64,000 nt of DNA from Croceivirga thetidis (GCF_012272815.1 NZ_JAAWWL010000001.1:700929-764928); one strand, 5' to 3'; positions 27,586 to 36,194 are shown, numbered from the stretch's first letter. Numbers and translations are program-made. The notes: generated by a model not told the origin, from the letters alone.

Positions 27586-28366
27586 GTTCTTCCGCCACAT
27601 TCGTCAAAAACTGCTCTCTGAAAACAAGTTTTCAAAGTACTTGCTCTATGCTATTGGTGAAATCATCTTGGTGGTCATTGGTATTCTGATTGCGCTGCAG
27701 ATTAATAACTGGAATGAAAATCGTATAGCACAACAGAAAGAGCAGGAATTATTACTTCAATTACATTCAGAATTCAAGAGTAACCTTGAACAATTGGAAC
27801 AGAAAATATCCTTAAGAAATTCCATGATCAATGCCTCTTTCAAATTACTTGAATATGTAGATCATCCCGAAAAAAGAAACAACGATAGCATTTTAAAACA
27901 TTTGGGCTACACCGTACTCTCCCCAACCTTCGACCCCATTGTAAACGACATCAACAGTTCAGGACGTATTGGATTGATTCAAAGTGCTGAACTAAAGGAA
28001 AAACTCTCTTTATGGACCAGTGAGATTATTCAAGTAACCGAAGAAGAACAAGTATGGTTGCATTATCGCAATAACAACTATATGCCACTTTTGTTGAAAA
28101 AAGGAATGTATAGGAATCTGGTGAATCAATATTGGAAAGACAATATCATCGAAGCTTTTCATTTAGACAAAAACATAAAAGCTGATTTTTATTTAGGTGA
28201 TACCAAAAGGGAAATCAACCTATCGGTACTATTGGATGAAATCCAATTCGAAAATCATATCGCCCAATGTGCCACTTTTGCCAACCTGGCGAATAGCCAG
28301 TCGTTAAGTTTGCGCAACAGGATTGTTGAACTATTGGAATTAATAGAACAAGATCTAGGGCTATGA
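27578..28366 (+). CDS. DUF6090-type membrane protein, array copy C8
   Basis: 262 residues from the ATG at 27578, which gives the family start MIKFF. An in-frame ATG at 27563 would add five residues inside the preceding gene and is not preferred. Anchor RHIRQKLLSENKFSKYLLYA. Middle motif FDPIVNDINSSGRIGLIQSA then ELKEKLSLWTSE. The second half has an extra piece (NQYWKDNIIEAFHLDKNIKA). It overlaps C9 by 4 bases. Confidence 0.88.
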   Translation: MIKFFRHIRQKLLSENKFSKYLLYAIGEIILVVIGILIALQINNWNENRIAQQKEQELLLQLHSEFKSNLEQLEQKISLRNSMINASFKLLEYVDHPEKRNNDSILKHLGYTVLSPTFDPIVNDINSSGRIGLIQSAELKEKLSLWTSEIIQVTEEEQVWLHYRNNNYMPLLLKKGMYRNLVNQYWKDNIIEAFHLDKNIKADFYLGDTKREINLSVLLDEIQFENHIAQCATFANLANSQSLSLRNRIVELLELIEQDLGL

Positions 28367-29127
28367 TTAAACTCTTCCGTAAAATCCGTCAAAAATTACT
28401 CTCTGAAAACAAGTTTTCAAAGTACTTGCTTTATGCCGTCGGAGAAATTGTGTTGGTGGTCATTGGTATTCTGATTGCGCTGCAGATCAATAACTGGAAT
28501 GAGGGGAAAAAAGAGGCCGAAAGTCAACAAAAACTATTTGCCAATCTGAAGATTGATTTTGAAAACAGGCTTAGTGAACTCGAAGAATTTCATGCCAGTA
28601 AAAGGCAAGCTATAACAAATATTTCGAGGATCAATGCGATTATTTCCAGTTCCCATAAGGAATTCGACGAAGATGAAGTTGGTGCGCTATTAGCCTATCA
28701 GCTTAACAATTTCAGCTTCAATGAAGACTTTAAATTATTGGAAGGAGTGTTCAATACCGGCTTGATCAATGACATCAAAAATGAAACACTTAAAAGAAAG
28801 CTTATTGAATGGCCTCAGCTCGTTGAAGAAATGTTGGAAGAGCAACGTATTTTTCAAAATGACAACCTGACCAAATACGGTCCCTTGTTAGAGAAATACA
28901 TTTCAAATAGACGATTGTATGAACATTTTGACTTTCGAAATTATGCACTCCCCAAAGGAGGGCAAATCACACTTAAAGAGAATTATGAAGGTCTATTGAA
29001 AGACCCCCTTTTGGAAAACCTTTTGGCAACCAAAGAAGTACACCTTAGGATATCAGTTATAGATTTGGGCAATCTTACCAATGAAGCAAAAGAAATCATT
29101 AGACTCTTAGAGCTAACGCATGATTAA
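28363..29127 (+). CDS. DUF6090-type membrane protein, array copy C9
   Basis: 254 residues starting MIKLFRKIR (Phe4 to Leu, unique). Middle motif FNEDFKLLEGVFNTGLINDI, then KNETLKRKLIEWPQLVEEML. Later YEGLLKDPLLENLLATKE resembles YTGLLKDRQLSNDYVNRN of C10. It ends in THD through an 8-base overlap with C10. Confidence 0.88.
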   Translation: MIKLFRKIRQKLLSENKFSKYLLYAVGEIVLVVIGILIALQINNWNEGKKEAESQQKLFANLKIDFENRLSELEEFHASKRQAITNISRINAIISSSHKEFDEDEVGALLAYQLNNFSFNEDFKLLEGVFNTGLINDIKNETLKRKLIEWPQLVEEMLEEQRIFQNDNLTKYGPLLEKYISNRRLYEHFDFRNYALPKGGQITLKENYEGLLKDPLLENLLATKEVHLRISVIDLGNLTNEAKEIIRLLELTHD

Positions 29128-29857
29128 ATTCTTTCGTCATATTCGCCGTTCACTAGTCAACCAAAACCAAATGGGAAAGTACCTCAAATACGCCATCGGA
29201 GAAATTCTCCTTGTGGTAATTGGAATATTGATTGCCCTTCAGATCAACAATTGGAAAGAACAGCAACAACTGAAACAAGAACAAAAAGTAGTTCTTGAGG
29301 CCTTACTGGGTGATTTTAGGATAAACAAGTCCTTAATCCAAGAGGGTGCAAAACGACACAAATATCACAAAGACCTGGGTCTAACATGGATAAATATAAT
29401 GAGGGAAGACACTGTAAACGTTAGAAAGACATCCTTTTTAGATAGTCTTATGTATTGGGGTCCAGAATATAAGGTGATTGATTTTGTTGATGCCTCACTC
29501 AACAATGTCATCAATAGCGAAAAACTGGACCTAATAAAAAATACCGAGTTGAAACAAAACTTAATAGAATATCCTCTATCCATTACACTTTACAAGGATT
29601 TTGAAGCCGTAGTACGTGAAATAGTTATTGAGCGTATTCGACCTCGAAATGAAAGATACATTTCGTTAGCCAACATGTTAAATGGCAGCAATTCTTTTAA
29701 ATCAGATTACACCGGCCTTTTGAAAGACCGACAATTAAGCAATGATTATGTGAATAGAAATTGGCAATTAGATGAACTGCTCAAAGCCTTACAAATCTTA
29801 GAAATAAAAACCGTTACCTTAATTGAGCTTATTGAAAAAGAATTGAGCTATGATTAA
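29120..29857 (+). CDS. DUF6090-type membrane protein, array copy C10
   Basis: 245 residues. The most divergent anchor of the array (RHIRRSLVNQNQMGKYLKYA, INNWKE), a lysine where others have Leu23. The outer domain shows SDYTGLLKDRQLSNDYVNRN, related to the 'DTLG.L....QN.T.D..W' part of A1 and B1. Middle motif DASLNNVINSEKLDLIKNTE. It overlaps C11 by 8 bases. Confidence 0.87.
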   Translation: MIKFFRHIRRSLVNQNQMGKYLKYAIGEILLVVIGILIALQINNWKEQQQLKQEQKVVLEALLGDFRINKSLIQEGAKRHKYHKDLGLTWINIMREDTVNVRKTSFLDSLMYWGPEYKVIDFVDASLNNVINSEKLDLIKNTELKQNLIEYPLSITLYKDFEAVVREIVIERIRPRNERYISLANMLNGSNSFKSDYTGLLKDRQLSNDYVNRNWQLDELLKALQILEIKTVTLIELIEKELSYD

Positions 29858-30590
29858 ATTTTTCCGCCGCATTCGCCAAAAACTACTCGCTGAAAATAAG
29901 TTTTCAAAGTACCTGCTTTATGCAGTCGGAGAAATTATCCTAGTTGTTATTGGAATCTTAATTGCGCTTCAAGTGAACAATTGGAACGAGGAGCGAAAAT
30001 CCATTAAAAAGGAAGAACTTTTTCTCACTGAAATCAGAAATAGCCTAGTCTCCGATTCAACCCAAATAACTGAGATACTTGAATTCAATAAGGGTAAGGT
30101 GAAAATAGTTCAAGGTTTTATGGGCTTGTTTGCAGATACCTTGTCGCCAGATCAACGGTTTACAATCATTGAGAAATACACAAGGCCGTTTACCGAATAC
30201 CAAGTATTTCTCCCAAATAAAACCGCATGGAACAACCTAATTACTTCAGAGCGGTTGAACCTCATTCAAAATAGGGATTTACGAACGCTCTTAATGGAAT
30301 ATTACGCCTTTGACTACGACTCTTCAGTACAAGAACGATTGAAATTTATGAATAGAAAGGTCGTTGATGAAGTTTTCCCAAAATTCTTTACCAAAGAGTT
30401 TGTCGCCAAAAATCTTGGTATAACCACTGATTTTCCTTCAAAGGATGAAAACAAACTGCATTTAAACCAAACCTTTCTCTCCGATCTTTACGGAATTGTT
30501 TATTTGATTAACCTTCAAAACGAATTTTTGAAAGATATTAATCTGAACATTACCGAAGCACTTGAATTGATTGATAAACAATTGGAATAG
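29850..30590 (+). CDS. DUF6090-type membrane protein, array copy C11 (last copy)
   Basis: 246 residues. Anchor RRIRQKLLAENKFSKYLLYA with LQVNNWNE. Middle motif NKTAWNNLITSERLNLIQNR, then DLRTLLMEYYAFDY. The later IYEIxPxFF-like piece (KVVDEVFPKFF) recurs in B3 (ESIYPVFFKK) and C1 (GEIFPVLNKY), a second conserved spot of the outer domain. A 32-base gap leads to the SDR gene; no start relic is visible there. Confidence 0.88.
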   Translation: MIKFFRRIRQKLLAENKFSKYLLYAVGEIILVVIGILIALQVNNWNEERKSIKKEELFLTEIRNSLVSDSTQITEILEFNKGKVKIVQGFMGLFADTLSPDQRFTIIEKYTRPFTEYQVFLPNKTAWNNLITSERLNLIQNRDLRTLLMEYYAFDYDSSVQERLKFMNRKVVDEVFPKFFTKEFVAKNLGITTDFPSKDENKLHLNQTFLSDLYGIVYLINLQNEFLKDINLNITEALELIDKQLE

Positions 30591-30622
30591 ACTCAGTAAA
30601 CTACCTTAATAGACCAAATTGA

Positions 30623-31381
30623 ATGAACTTCGAAAATAAAAAAGTACTAATCACTGGAGCATCAAGAGGAATAGGTAAAGCCACTGCACTAGCTTTTGCT
30701 GAAAAGGGGGCCCAAGTAGGCATCAATTTTCGCAGTAATGTAGAAGAAGCGAAAAAAACGCTTTCCGAGTTGCCCGGTTCAGGACATGAATTGTTTCAAG
30801 GTGATATTTCAGAAAAGGCCAACTGTCAATCAATTATTGATGAGTTTGTAAAAACTTATGGACAATTGGACGTTTTAGTAAACAATGCCGGAATCTCAAT
30901 CTTTCATGAAATCGACAAGGTCGATTTTGACCAATGGACCTCAGCTTGGGAAAATACCTTTAAAACCAATCTTTTTGCTGCTGCAAATATGACCTATTGC
31001 GCAGCACAAGCCATGATAAAATCGGGTGGTGGACGCATTGTAAACGTTTCTTCAAGAGGGTCTTTTCGCGGTGAACCCACCAAACCAGCCTATGGGGCAA
31101 GTAAGGCTGCACTTAATGCCATGACACAATCATTGGCCAAAAAGTTGGCACCCCATAATATTTATCTTGGGGTGGTCGCACCAGGCTTTACCGAAACCGA
31201 GATGGCAGCGGTGACCTTGACCCCTGCTGAACGTGAAAATCTGCTGCGTGAGTCTCCGTTCAAACGTATGGCCCAACCCAGTGAAGTAGCCCACGCCATT
31301 TTATTTTTAGCCTCAGAGGGGGCTGAATATTCTTCGGGTACGATAATAGATGTCAATGGGGCATCGTACCTTAGAAATTAG
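30623..31381 (+). CDS. SDR family oxidoreductase
   Basis: 252 residues. Classical short-chain dehydrogenase: TGASRGIG nucleotide-binding motif near residue 11, NNAG near 88, catalytic Ser in VNVSSRGSF and the YxxxK pair in PAYGASKAAL. The end (YSSGTIIDVNGASYLRN) is typical of the FabG-like group. An NAD(P)-dependent alcohol or keto substrate is expected, but which one is not visible. It is cytoplasmic, follows the array by 32 bases and precedes the flavin oxidase by 11, so it probably belongs to the same transcript. Confidence 0.92.
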   Translation: MNFENKKVLITGASRGIGKATALAFAEKGAQVGINFRSNVEEAKKTLSELPGSGHELFQGDISEKANCQSIIDEFVKTYGQLDVLVNNAGISIFHEIDKVDFDQWTSAWENTFKTNLFAAANMTYCAAQAMIKSGGGRIVNVSSRGSFRGEPTKPAYGASKAALNAMTQSLAKKLAPHNIYLGVVAPGFTETEMAAVTLTPAERENLLRESPFKRMAQPSEVAHAILFLASEGAEYSSGTIIDVNGASYLRN

Positions 31382-31392
31382 AAACGATTCAC

Positions 31393-32586
31393 ATGATGAC
31401 ACGATCTGAGTTTGTAAGAACCTGTTCCCTATTTGGCATAAGTCTTCCCTTTCAAAGTGCGATTAATTCTTGTTCAGATGAAATTGAAGCACCGATTGTC
31501 TCTGGTAAATTTAACGGCACCGTTTTGATTATTGGTGCAGGTGCAGCTGGTATGGCAACGGCTTATTTATTGGAGCAACAGGGAATATCCTATCAAATAC
31601 TTGAAGCAGATACTTCATATGGGGGTCGCTTTCGAACCAATGATGACTTTACTGATTTTCCGATTCCTTTGGGTGCCGAATGGCTACATATATCTAAAAG
31701 TGAATTGCCAGCCATTGTTAACGATGAAACCGTGAACATCGACACAGTTTTACTCCCCTATTCTGAATCGGATACATCTGGTTATTTCAGCAATGGTAAC
31801 CTGACCATAACTGAAATAGGGTCAGCAGTGAATGACGACGAAGACCAGAAATTCATTGGCTCTTCTTGGTTCGATTTCTTTGAAGATTACATCGTACCGA
31901 GCATTCGTAATAAAATGCAATTCAATACCAAAATTGCCTCTATTGATTACAGTGGCGACAAAGTTGTTGCAGTAGATGATAATGGTCAACAATTTGAGGC
32001 AGATAAGTTGGTGATGACCGTTCCATTGAAATTGCTTCAGTTAGGGGAAGTAAATTTTATTCCTGAACTGCCCAATAACAAACAGAACGCCATTGCAGAT
32101 GCCAACATATGGAGCGGAATGAAAGTCTTCTTGAAATTTTCAGAGCAATTCTATCCCACTTTTCTCTATTTTGACGATAGCGGTAACCGAGAAGGCCAAC
32201 GCCTTTACTACGATGCTGCCTATGGTCAGAGCTCTTCTGATAACGTATTGGGACTGTTCTCCGTTGGCAGTCAGGCCGAAGTCTACCAACAATTCAGTGG
32301 GGATGCCCTTCGCGATTATGTTTTGGCAGAACTCGATGAAATATTTAATGGAAAAGCCTCAGAAACCTTTGTAGACATTATAACACAAAATTGGAACGAA
32401 CAGGCCTTTGCAAAAGGTGCCTACTTGAATGATAGCGCATCAACATCCATTTCAAGAAGAATGGCAGAATCGGTTGACGACAAATTGTACTTTGCGGGAT
32501 GTTCTTACACCCAATTTGATGATTGGAGTTCGGTTCATACGGCAGCGCGCTCAGCAAGAGATGCTGTGCGCGAATTGATTCGATAA
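31393..32586 (+). CDS. Flavin amine oxidase-like FAD-dependent oxidoreductase
   Basis: 397 residues. The N-terminus looks like an export signal with a possible Cys anchor (SAINSC, not a perfect lipobox). The FAD-binding Rossmann motif is VLIIGAGAAGMATAYLLEQQ, followed by Glu in QILEADTSYGGRF. The C-terminal flavin motif is YFAGCSYTQFDDWSSVHTAA. This matches the monoamine oxidase/phytoene desaturase clan, nearer to amine oxidases. Substrate is unknown. It runs 11 bases after the SDR gene, so the two oxidoreductases may act in one pathway (inference). Confidence 0.85.
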   Translation: MMTRSEFVRTCSLFGISLPFQSAINSCSDEIEAPIVSGKFNGTVLIIGAGAAGMATAYLLEQQGISYQILEADTSYGGRFRTNDDFTDFPIPLGAEWLHISKSELPAIVNDETVNIDTVLLPYSESDTSGYFSNGNLTITEIGSAVNDDEDQKFIGSSWFDFFEDYIVPSIRNKMQFNTKIASIDYSGDKVVAVDDNGQQFEADKLVMTVPLKLLQLGEVNFIPELPNNKQNAIADANIWSGMKVFLKFSEQFYPTFLYFDDSGNREGQRLYYDAAYGQSSSDNVLGLFSVGSQAEVYQQFSGDALRDYVLAELDEIFNGKASETFVDIITQNWNEQAFAKGAYLNDSASTSISRRMAESVDDKLYFAGCSYTQFDDWSSVHTAARSARDAVRELIR

Positions 32587-32632
32587 AAGGGTTTTTCAAA
32601 GAGCTTCGTATCTTCGATAGGAAGACTGTTCA

Positions 32633-33376
32633 ATGACCGAAACCATAAATCATAACGAGAATCAATTGCATAAAAAATCAAGACTATTTCAGCGATTCGA
32701 AAAGTATATTGGTGAATTTGTTTATGGGGGAATCGATGGTTGCGTTACCACCTTTGCGGTTGTAGCGGGTTCGGTGGGTGCCGGATTGGATAGTGCAATC
32801 ATTATCATCTTGGGCTTTGCAAACCTCTTGGCTGACGGCTTTGCCATGTCTATCGGCGCATACCTATCAACAAAGTCAGAAAGGGACAATTACAATAAGC
32901 ATAAACAAGAGGAGTATTGGGAGGTAGAAAACCTACCCGATATGGAAAAAGAAGAAATCAGGGAAATCTATGCTTCAAAAGGATTTGAAGGGGAATTATT
33001 GGAAAAAGTCGTTGATGTCATTACCAGCGACAAGGAAAGATGGGTAAATACCATGATGAAGGAAGAATTGGAGATGATGGAAGAAGACCGATCGCCCTTT
33101 TGGATTGGAGCTACAACTTACATTTCTTTTATTACTATTGGTCTTATTCCACTGATCACCTATGTTGTTGACTATATTTCTCCAATTAATAAAAATCTAT
33201 TTGTGATTTCTTCAATACTCACAGCCCTCGGATTTATTATTATTGGAGGACTAAAAACCTATATCAATCAAACTTCCATACTAAAAGGAATTCTCGAAAC
33301 TCTAATTTTGGGAGGTATAGCTGCCGCAGTTTCCTATTTTGTTGGCGACCTACTCGAAAAACTCATTACGGGATAA
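32633..33376 (+). CDS. VIT1/CCC1-type metal transporter
   Basis: 247 residues. The family start [20 protein letters not shown] is present, then [20 protein letters not shown], a cytoplasmic acidic segment with metal-binding-like Glu pairs ([27 protein letters not shown]), and three more helices. Known relatives move Fe(II) or Mn(II) out of the cytosol. Five helices can be counted, as expected. It continues the + strand run 46 bases after the oxidase. Confidence 0.9.
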   Translation: MTETINHNENQLHKKSRLFQRFEKYIGEFVYGGIDGCVTTFAVVAGSVGAGLDSAIIIILGFANLLADGFAMSIGAYLSTKSERDNYNKHKQEEYWEVENLPDMEKEEIREIYASKGFEGELLEKVVDVITSDKERWVNTMMKEELEMMEEDRSPFWIGATTYISFITIGLIPLITYVVDYISPINKNLFVISSILTALGFIIIGGLKTYINQTSILKGILETLILGGIAAAVSYFVGDLLEKLITG

Positions 33377-33386
33377 ACATAGATAA

Positions 33387-33863
33387 ATGAAGGCTGCCAC
33401 AGTTACCCAACTCAAAAAAGAACTACAACACCGAAATCCCGAAGAGCTTTTGGCGCTTTGTCTTCGACTATCCAAATTCAAAAAAGAAAACAAGGAACTT
33501 TTGACCTATTTGCTTTTTGAAGCGGACCATGAAGAAGGCTATATCGAAACGGTCAAGTCAGAAATTGATGAATTATTTACAGAGATCAACACTAATAGTT
33601 ATTTCTACATCAAAAAAAGTGTTCGAAAAATACTACGCAACCTCAAAAAATATATTCGGTATTCTGGCAACAAAGAAACTGAGGTTGTGCTTTTGCTCCA
33701 TTTTTGTGAGAGGTTGAAAGACTTCAAACCCTCAATTCAAAGAAATACAACCTTGATCAATTTGTACAATCGTCAGCTTGACTTTATAGAGAAGAAAATT
33801 GGCCTTCTGCATGAAGATTTACAATATGATTATGGCCTTTTGCTTGAAGAGCTAAAACTCTAG
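33387..33863 (+). CDS. Conserved-looking helical protein of unknown function
   Basis: 158 residues, with no signal peptide or membrane helix. All-helical and rich in Lys, Leu and Glu (TVTQLKKELQHRNPEELLAL at the start). I do not recognise a family. It follows the VIT1/CCC1 gene by 10 bases and is the last gene of the long + strand run. Its 3' end overlaps the convergent NTF2-like gene by 12 bases. Confidence 0.75.
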   Translation: MKAATVTQLKKELQHRNPEELLALCLRLSKFKKENKELLTYLLFEADHEEGYIETVKSEIDELFTEINTNSYFYIKKSVRKILRNLKKYIRYSGNKETEVVLLLHFCERLKDFKPSIQRNTTLINLYNRQLDFIEKKIGLLHEDLQYDYGLLLEELKL

Positions 33864-34358
33864 TGGTTCTTGGGCCGCAAAGTCATCTGCCCCAATGGCT
33901 TTTCCATTAATCGTCGTGGTATCCCAGTCTTGGGTGATTTTCCACTGGCCTTCAACTTTTTTGAGAACAATATGAAAATGTCCGTAAACAAAATTTGTCT
34001 TTCCCAATTTATCAGTGAACCCTATTCTATAAAAACCTACTTCATAAGACGTATTTGAATTTGTCCTGCGGCTATCAAACCAAAAATCCAAGGCTATGGA
34101 CAAACCCTCTTTTCGGTTCTTCTGAAAACGTTCCAAGTTTTTAGGTTTGAAAGCATTCTCCGTATCTAAACCATCTGGTGTTGCCCTTAAGACTTGTTCA
34201 GCATAGGTGGCATTTAAGGCTTCACCATTCAAGGTTTCAAAGGCATTTTTAAAAGGCCTCCAGACTTGAATGTCGATTTCTTTTTGAATTTCTTCAATTG
34301 ATTGTGCATTACTCCCCATGGAAATCGCCAAAATCAGAAAAAATAGTTTACTGCGCAT
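33852..34358 (-). CDS. Secreted NTF2-like (DUF4440/SnoaL-type) protein
   Basis: 168 residues with a signal peptide (MRSKLFFLILAISMGSNAQ). The body has the cone-like alpha+beta pattern of the NTF2 superfamily: a helix pair (IWRPFKNAFETLNGEALNA-like segment), then YEVGFYRIGF, FVYGHFHIVLKKVEGQWKIT and DWDTT. No catalytic residues can be assigned. It is probably periplasmic and follows the MFS gene on the minus strand by 19 bases. Confidence 0.78.
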   Translation of the reverse strand: MRSKLFFLILAISMGSNAQSIEEIQKEIDIQVWRPFKNAFETLNGEALNATYAEQVLRATPDGLDTENAFKPKNLERFQKNRKEGLSIALDFWFDSRRTNSNTSYEVGFYRIGFTDKLGKTNFVYGHFHIVLKKVEGQWKITQDWDTTTINGKAIGADDFAAQEPLEF

Positions 34359-34377
34359 GCTTCAAAAATAGCATAAC

Positions 34378-35541
34378 CTAAGTCAAATTCGCTTTTCTAA
34401 AGTTTAAAAATAGTAGGCCCACAATAGCTAAAAAAGCACACCCCAACATGGTGTGTGGTATGTTTTGAAAGGTATTTTGATAATACCATCCTGACATAAG
34501 TGCCCCTAGCCCTATACCGGCTTCAAGTGCAATGAACATGGTTGAAATTCCCTTTCCTCTCGCGTTCTCTGGACTTAAATCAACAGTCCAGGCATTTAGT
34601 GCTGGAGATAATATTCCCATAGAAAGACCATAGGTAATCGCAGCAGATAACAATCCAATCCTCGTTTGTAAAAATACCATCACCAACAATGCTGCTATCA
34701 GTATAATCAACCCCACCTGAACCACCACTTTGCGACCCAGTTTATCAGATGCCGAACCGGCCAAAAATCGAATGGTCAAAGAGGCAATGGTAAATGCAAC
34801 AAAAAAGCTTCCTTTATTCTGAAAACCTAAAAAATCACTCCAATCTGGTATTAATGTCAGTACCATTCCAAAAGCGAAATAGGCCAAAAAGGTGATAAAT
34901 GCAGGAATAAATACTTCTTTTGCTATAATATCGGTTTTTGAAATTTTAAGCATCCGCCATTCGAAGCGAGTTTTTTCGATTAAAGTTTCCTTTAGATTAA
35001 ATAAAAATACCATTGATAATAAGGCCATAACCGAAGAACTGTAAAACAAGATGTCATAGGAATAGTACAGTTTAATGGTACTCCCCAAAGCAGGACCCAG
35101 GGCCAAACCACTGGTAAAAAAAACACCCTGTACACCAAAAGCTTCTCCCCATCGGTTCGCTGGTACAATATCAGAAACGTAAGCTGCAATTGCCGTTGGG
35201 GTAAAACCTGTAGAAAAACCATGTAATAACCGTAAAAAAAGGAAACCAGCAACACTACCTAAAACCGGATAAAGAAAACCGCAAACCAAACATACGACTG
35301 CTCCAAAAAGCATCACTGGAATGCGACCGATCTTATCGGTCAAAATTCCACTAAAAGGCCTTGAAAGACCAGCGGTCAATGTAAACAACGCAATAATCAA
35401 ACCGATATAATTTGAACCACCTAGGCCAGACAGGTATCCTGGTAATTCGGGAATAAGTAGATTGTAACTGCTGGAAAACAATAATGAGCTCAAACAAAGA
35501 AGTCCAAATCGGAGATTGTAGATAGGATGGGTTTTTTTCAT
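34378..35541 (-). CDS. MFS transporter, drug efflux-like
   Basis: 387 residues with 12 membrane helices. The signature between helices 2 and 3 is GILTDKIGRIPVM, and the matching loop in the second half is GSASDKLGRKVVV. FGVQGVFFTSGLALGPALGS is the motif-C-like antiporter stretch in helix 5, which points to proton-driven efflux. Substrate unknown. It is divergent from the Crp/Fnr gene, 89 bases apart, and may be its target. Confidence 0.88.
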   Translation of the reverse strand: MKKTHPIYNLRFGLLCLSSLLFSSSYNLLIPELPGYLSGLGGSNYIGLIIALFTLTAGLSRPFSGILTDKIGRIPVMLFGAVVCLVCGFLYPVLGSVAGFLFLRLLHGFSTGFTPTAIAAYVSDIVPANRWGEAFGVQGVFFTSGLALGPALGSTIKLYYSYDILFYSSSVMALLSMVFLFNLKETLIEKTRFEWRMLKISKTDIIAKEVFIPAFITFLAYFAFGMVLTLIPDWSDFLGFQNKGSFFVAFTIASLTIRFLAGSASDKLGRKVVVQVGLIILIAALLVMVFLQTRIGLLSAAITYGLSMGILSPALNAWTVDLSPENARGKGISTMFIALEAGIGLGALMSGWYYQNTFQNIPHTMLGCAFLAIVGLLFLNFRKANLT

Positions 35542-35609
35542 TTGAACTTATGGTATCTTGTTGGCGATTACTTCAATTCAAAGAAAAAACGGTTTTATAA
35601 ATTTTGGAA

Positions 35610-35621
35610 GGACATTTGTCC
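35610..35621. promoter_or_regulatory. Inverted repeat GGACA-TT-TGTCC, candidate operator
   Basis: A perfect 5-bp inverted repeat with a 2-base spacer lies 9 bases ahead of the Crp/Fnr ATG and in the gap shared with the divergent MFS gene. A partial copy (GGTATTTGTCC at 36288-36298) lies downstream of the regulator, ahead of folE. It could be autoregulatory. Confidence 0.4.
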
Positions 35622-35630
35622 CAATTGAAA

Positions 35631-36194
35631 ATGATTCGGGTTAACAGTACTTTTTTAGATTATATCGTAACTCTTAAAAATTCATCTTACGGTGAATTGA
35701 TAACCGAAAAACAAGCAGAATTTGGAGAAAAAATAATCGAACAAAAAACCAATGTTCGTTATGTCTTTCTAATAAAAGAAGGACTGGCAAAGTGTTATTT
35801 GACTGAAGATACGGGTGAAGATTTCATTCAGGAATTTTTTGGAAAGGGTGAAGTTTTTGGTGAAATCGAATTGATAACCAATAACATTAGTTTCTGTACC
35901 ATTGAGGCTTTGACCCCCACCACTTATTTCAAAATTCCGAAAAGGGTATTTCATGATTTAATTAAAAAAGACGAAGCATTTAACACCCAAATTCTTGAAC
36001 TAATGGCCGGAAAAGTTCGATACACGGCTTTGCGACATTCTTATAACCAAACCCACTCCATCGAAGAAATTCTGAAGAGCCTTTTGCTGCAATATCCGGA
36101 TTTACTCAAGTTGATTTCCAAAAAAGACATTTCGAACTACTTAGGCATAACTGTTAGAAGTTTAAATAGGGTTCTTAAAACGGTTATACCATAG
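35631..36194 (+). CDS. Crp/Fnr-family transcriptional regulator
   Basis: About 187 residues from the ATG at 35631; a TTG at 35604 is also in frame but would read through the candidate operator. The N-terminal half is a cyclic-nucleotide-binding-like beta-roll (VFLIKEGLAKCYL, FFGKGEVFGEIELIT), and the end has a helix-turn-helix (ISKKDISNYLGITVRSLNRV). It is shorter than Crp (209). The effector cannot be told from the sequence. Divergent MFS and downstream folE are the obvious candidate targets. Confidence 0.86.
   Translation: MIRVNSTFLDYIVTLKNSSYGELITEKQAEFGEKIIEQKTNVRYVFLIKEGLAKCYLTEDTGEDFIQEFFGKGEVFGEIELITNNISFCTIEALTPTTYFKIPKRVFHDLIKKDEAFNTQILELMAGKVRYTALRHSYNQTHSIEEILKSLLLQYPDLLKLISKKDISNYLGITVRSLNRVLKTVIP

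Noticed and set aside
5391-30590. Regularly spaced repeats of about 740 bases, first considered as a CRISPR-like or satellite array
   Set aside because: Each unit is an intact gene; the repeat is the conserved coding start, and spacing follows gene length.
5391-30590. Mobile element or integron as the cause of the array
   Set aside because: No transposase, integrase, att-like site or terminal repeat was seen; units join by start/stop overlaps, not by recombination sites of known type.
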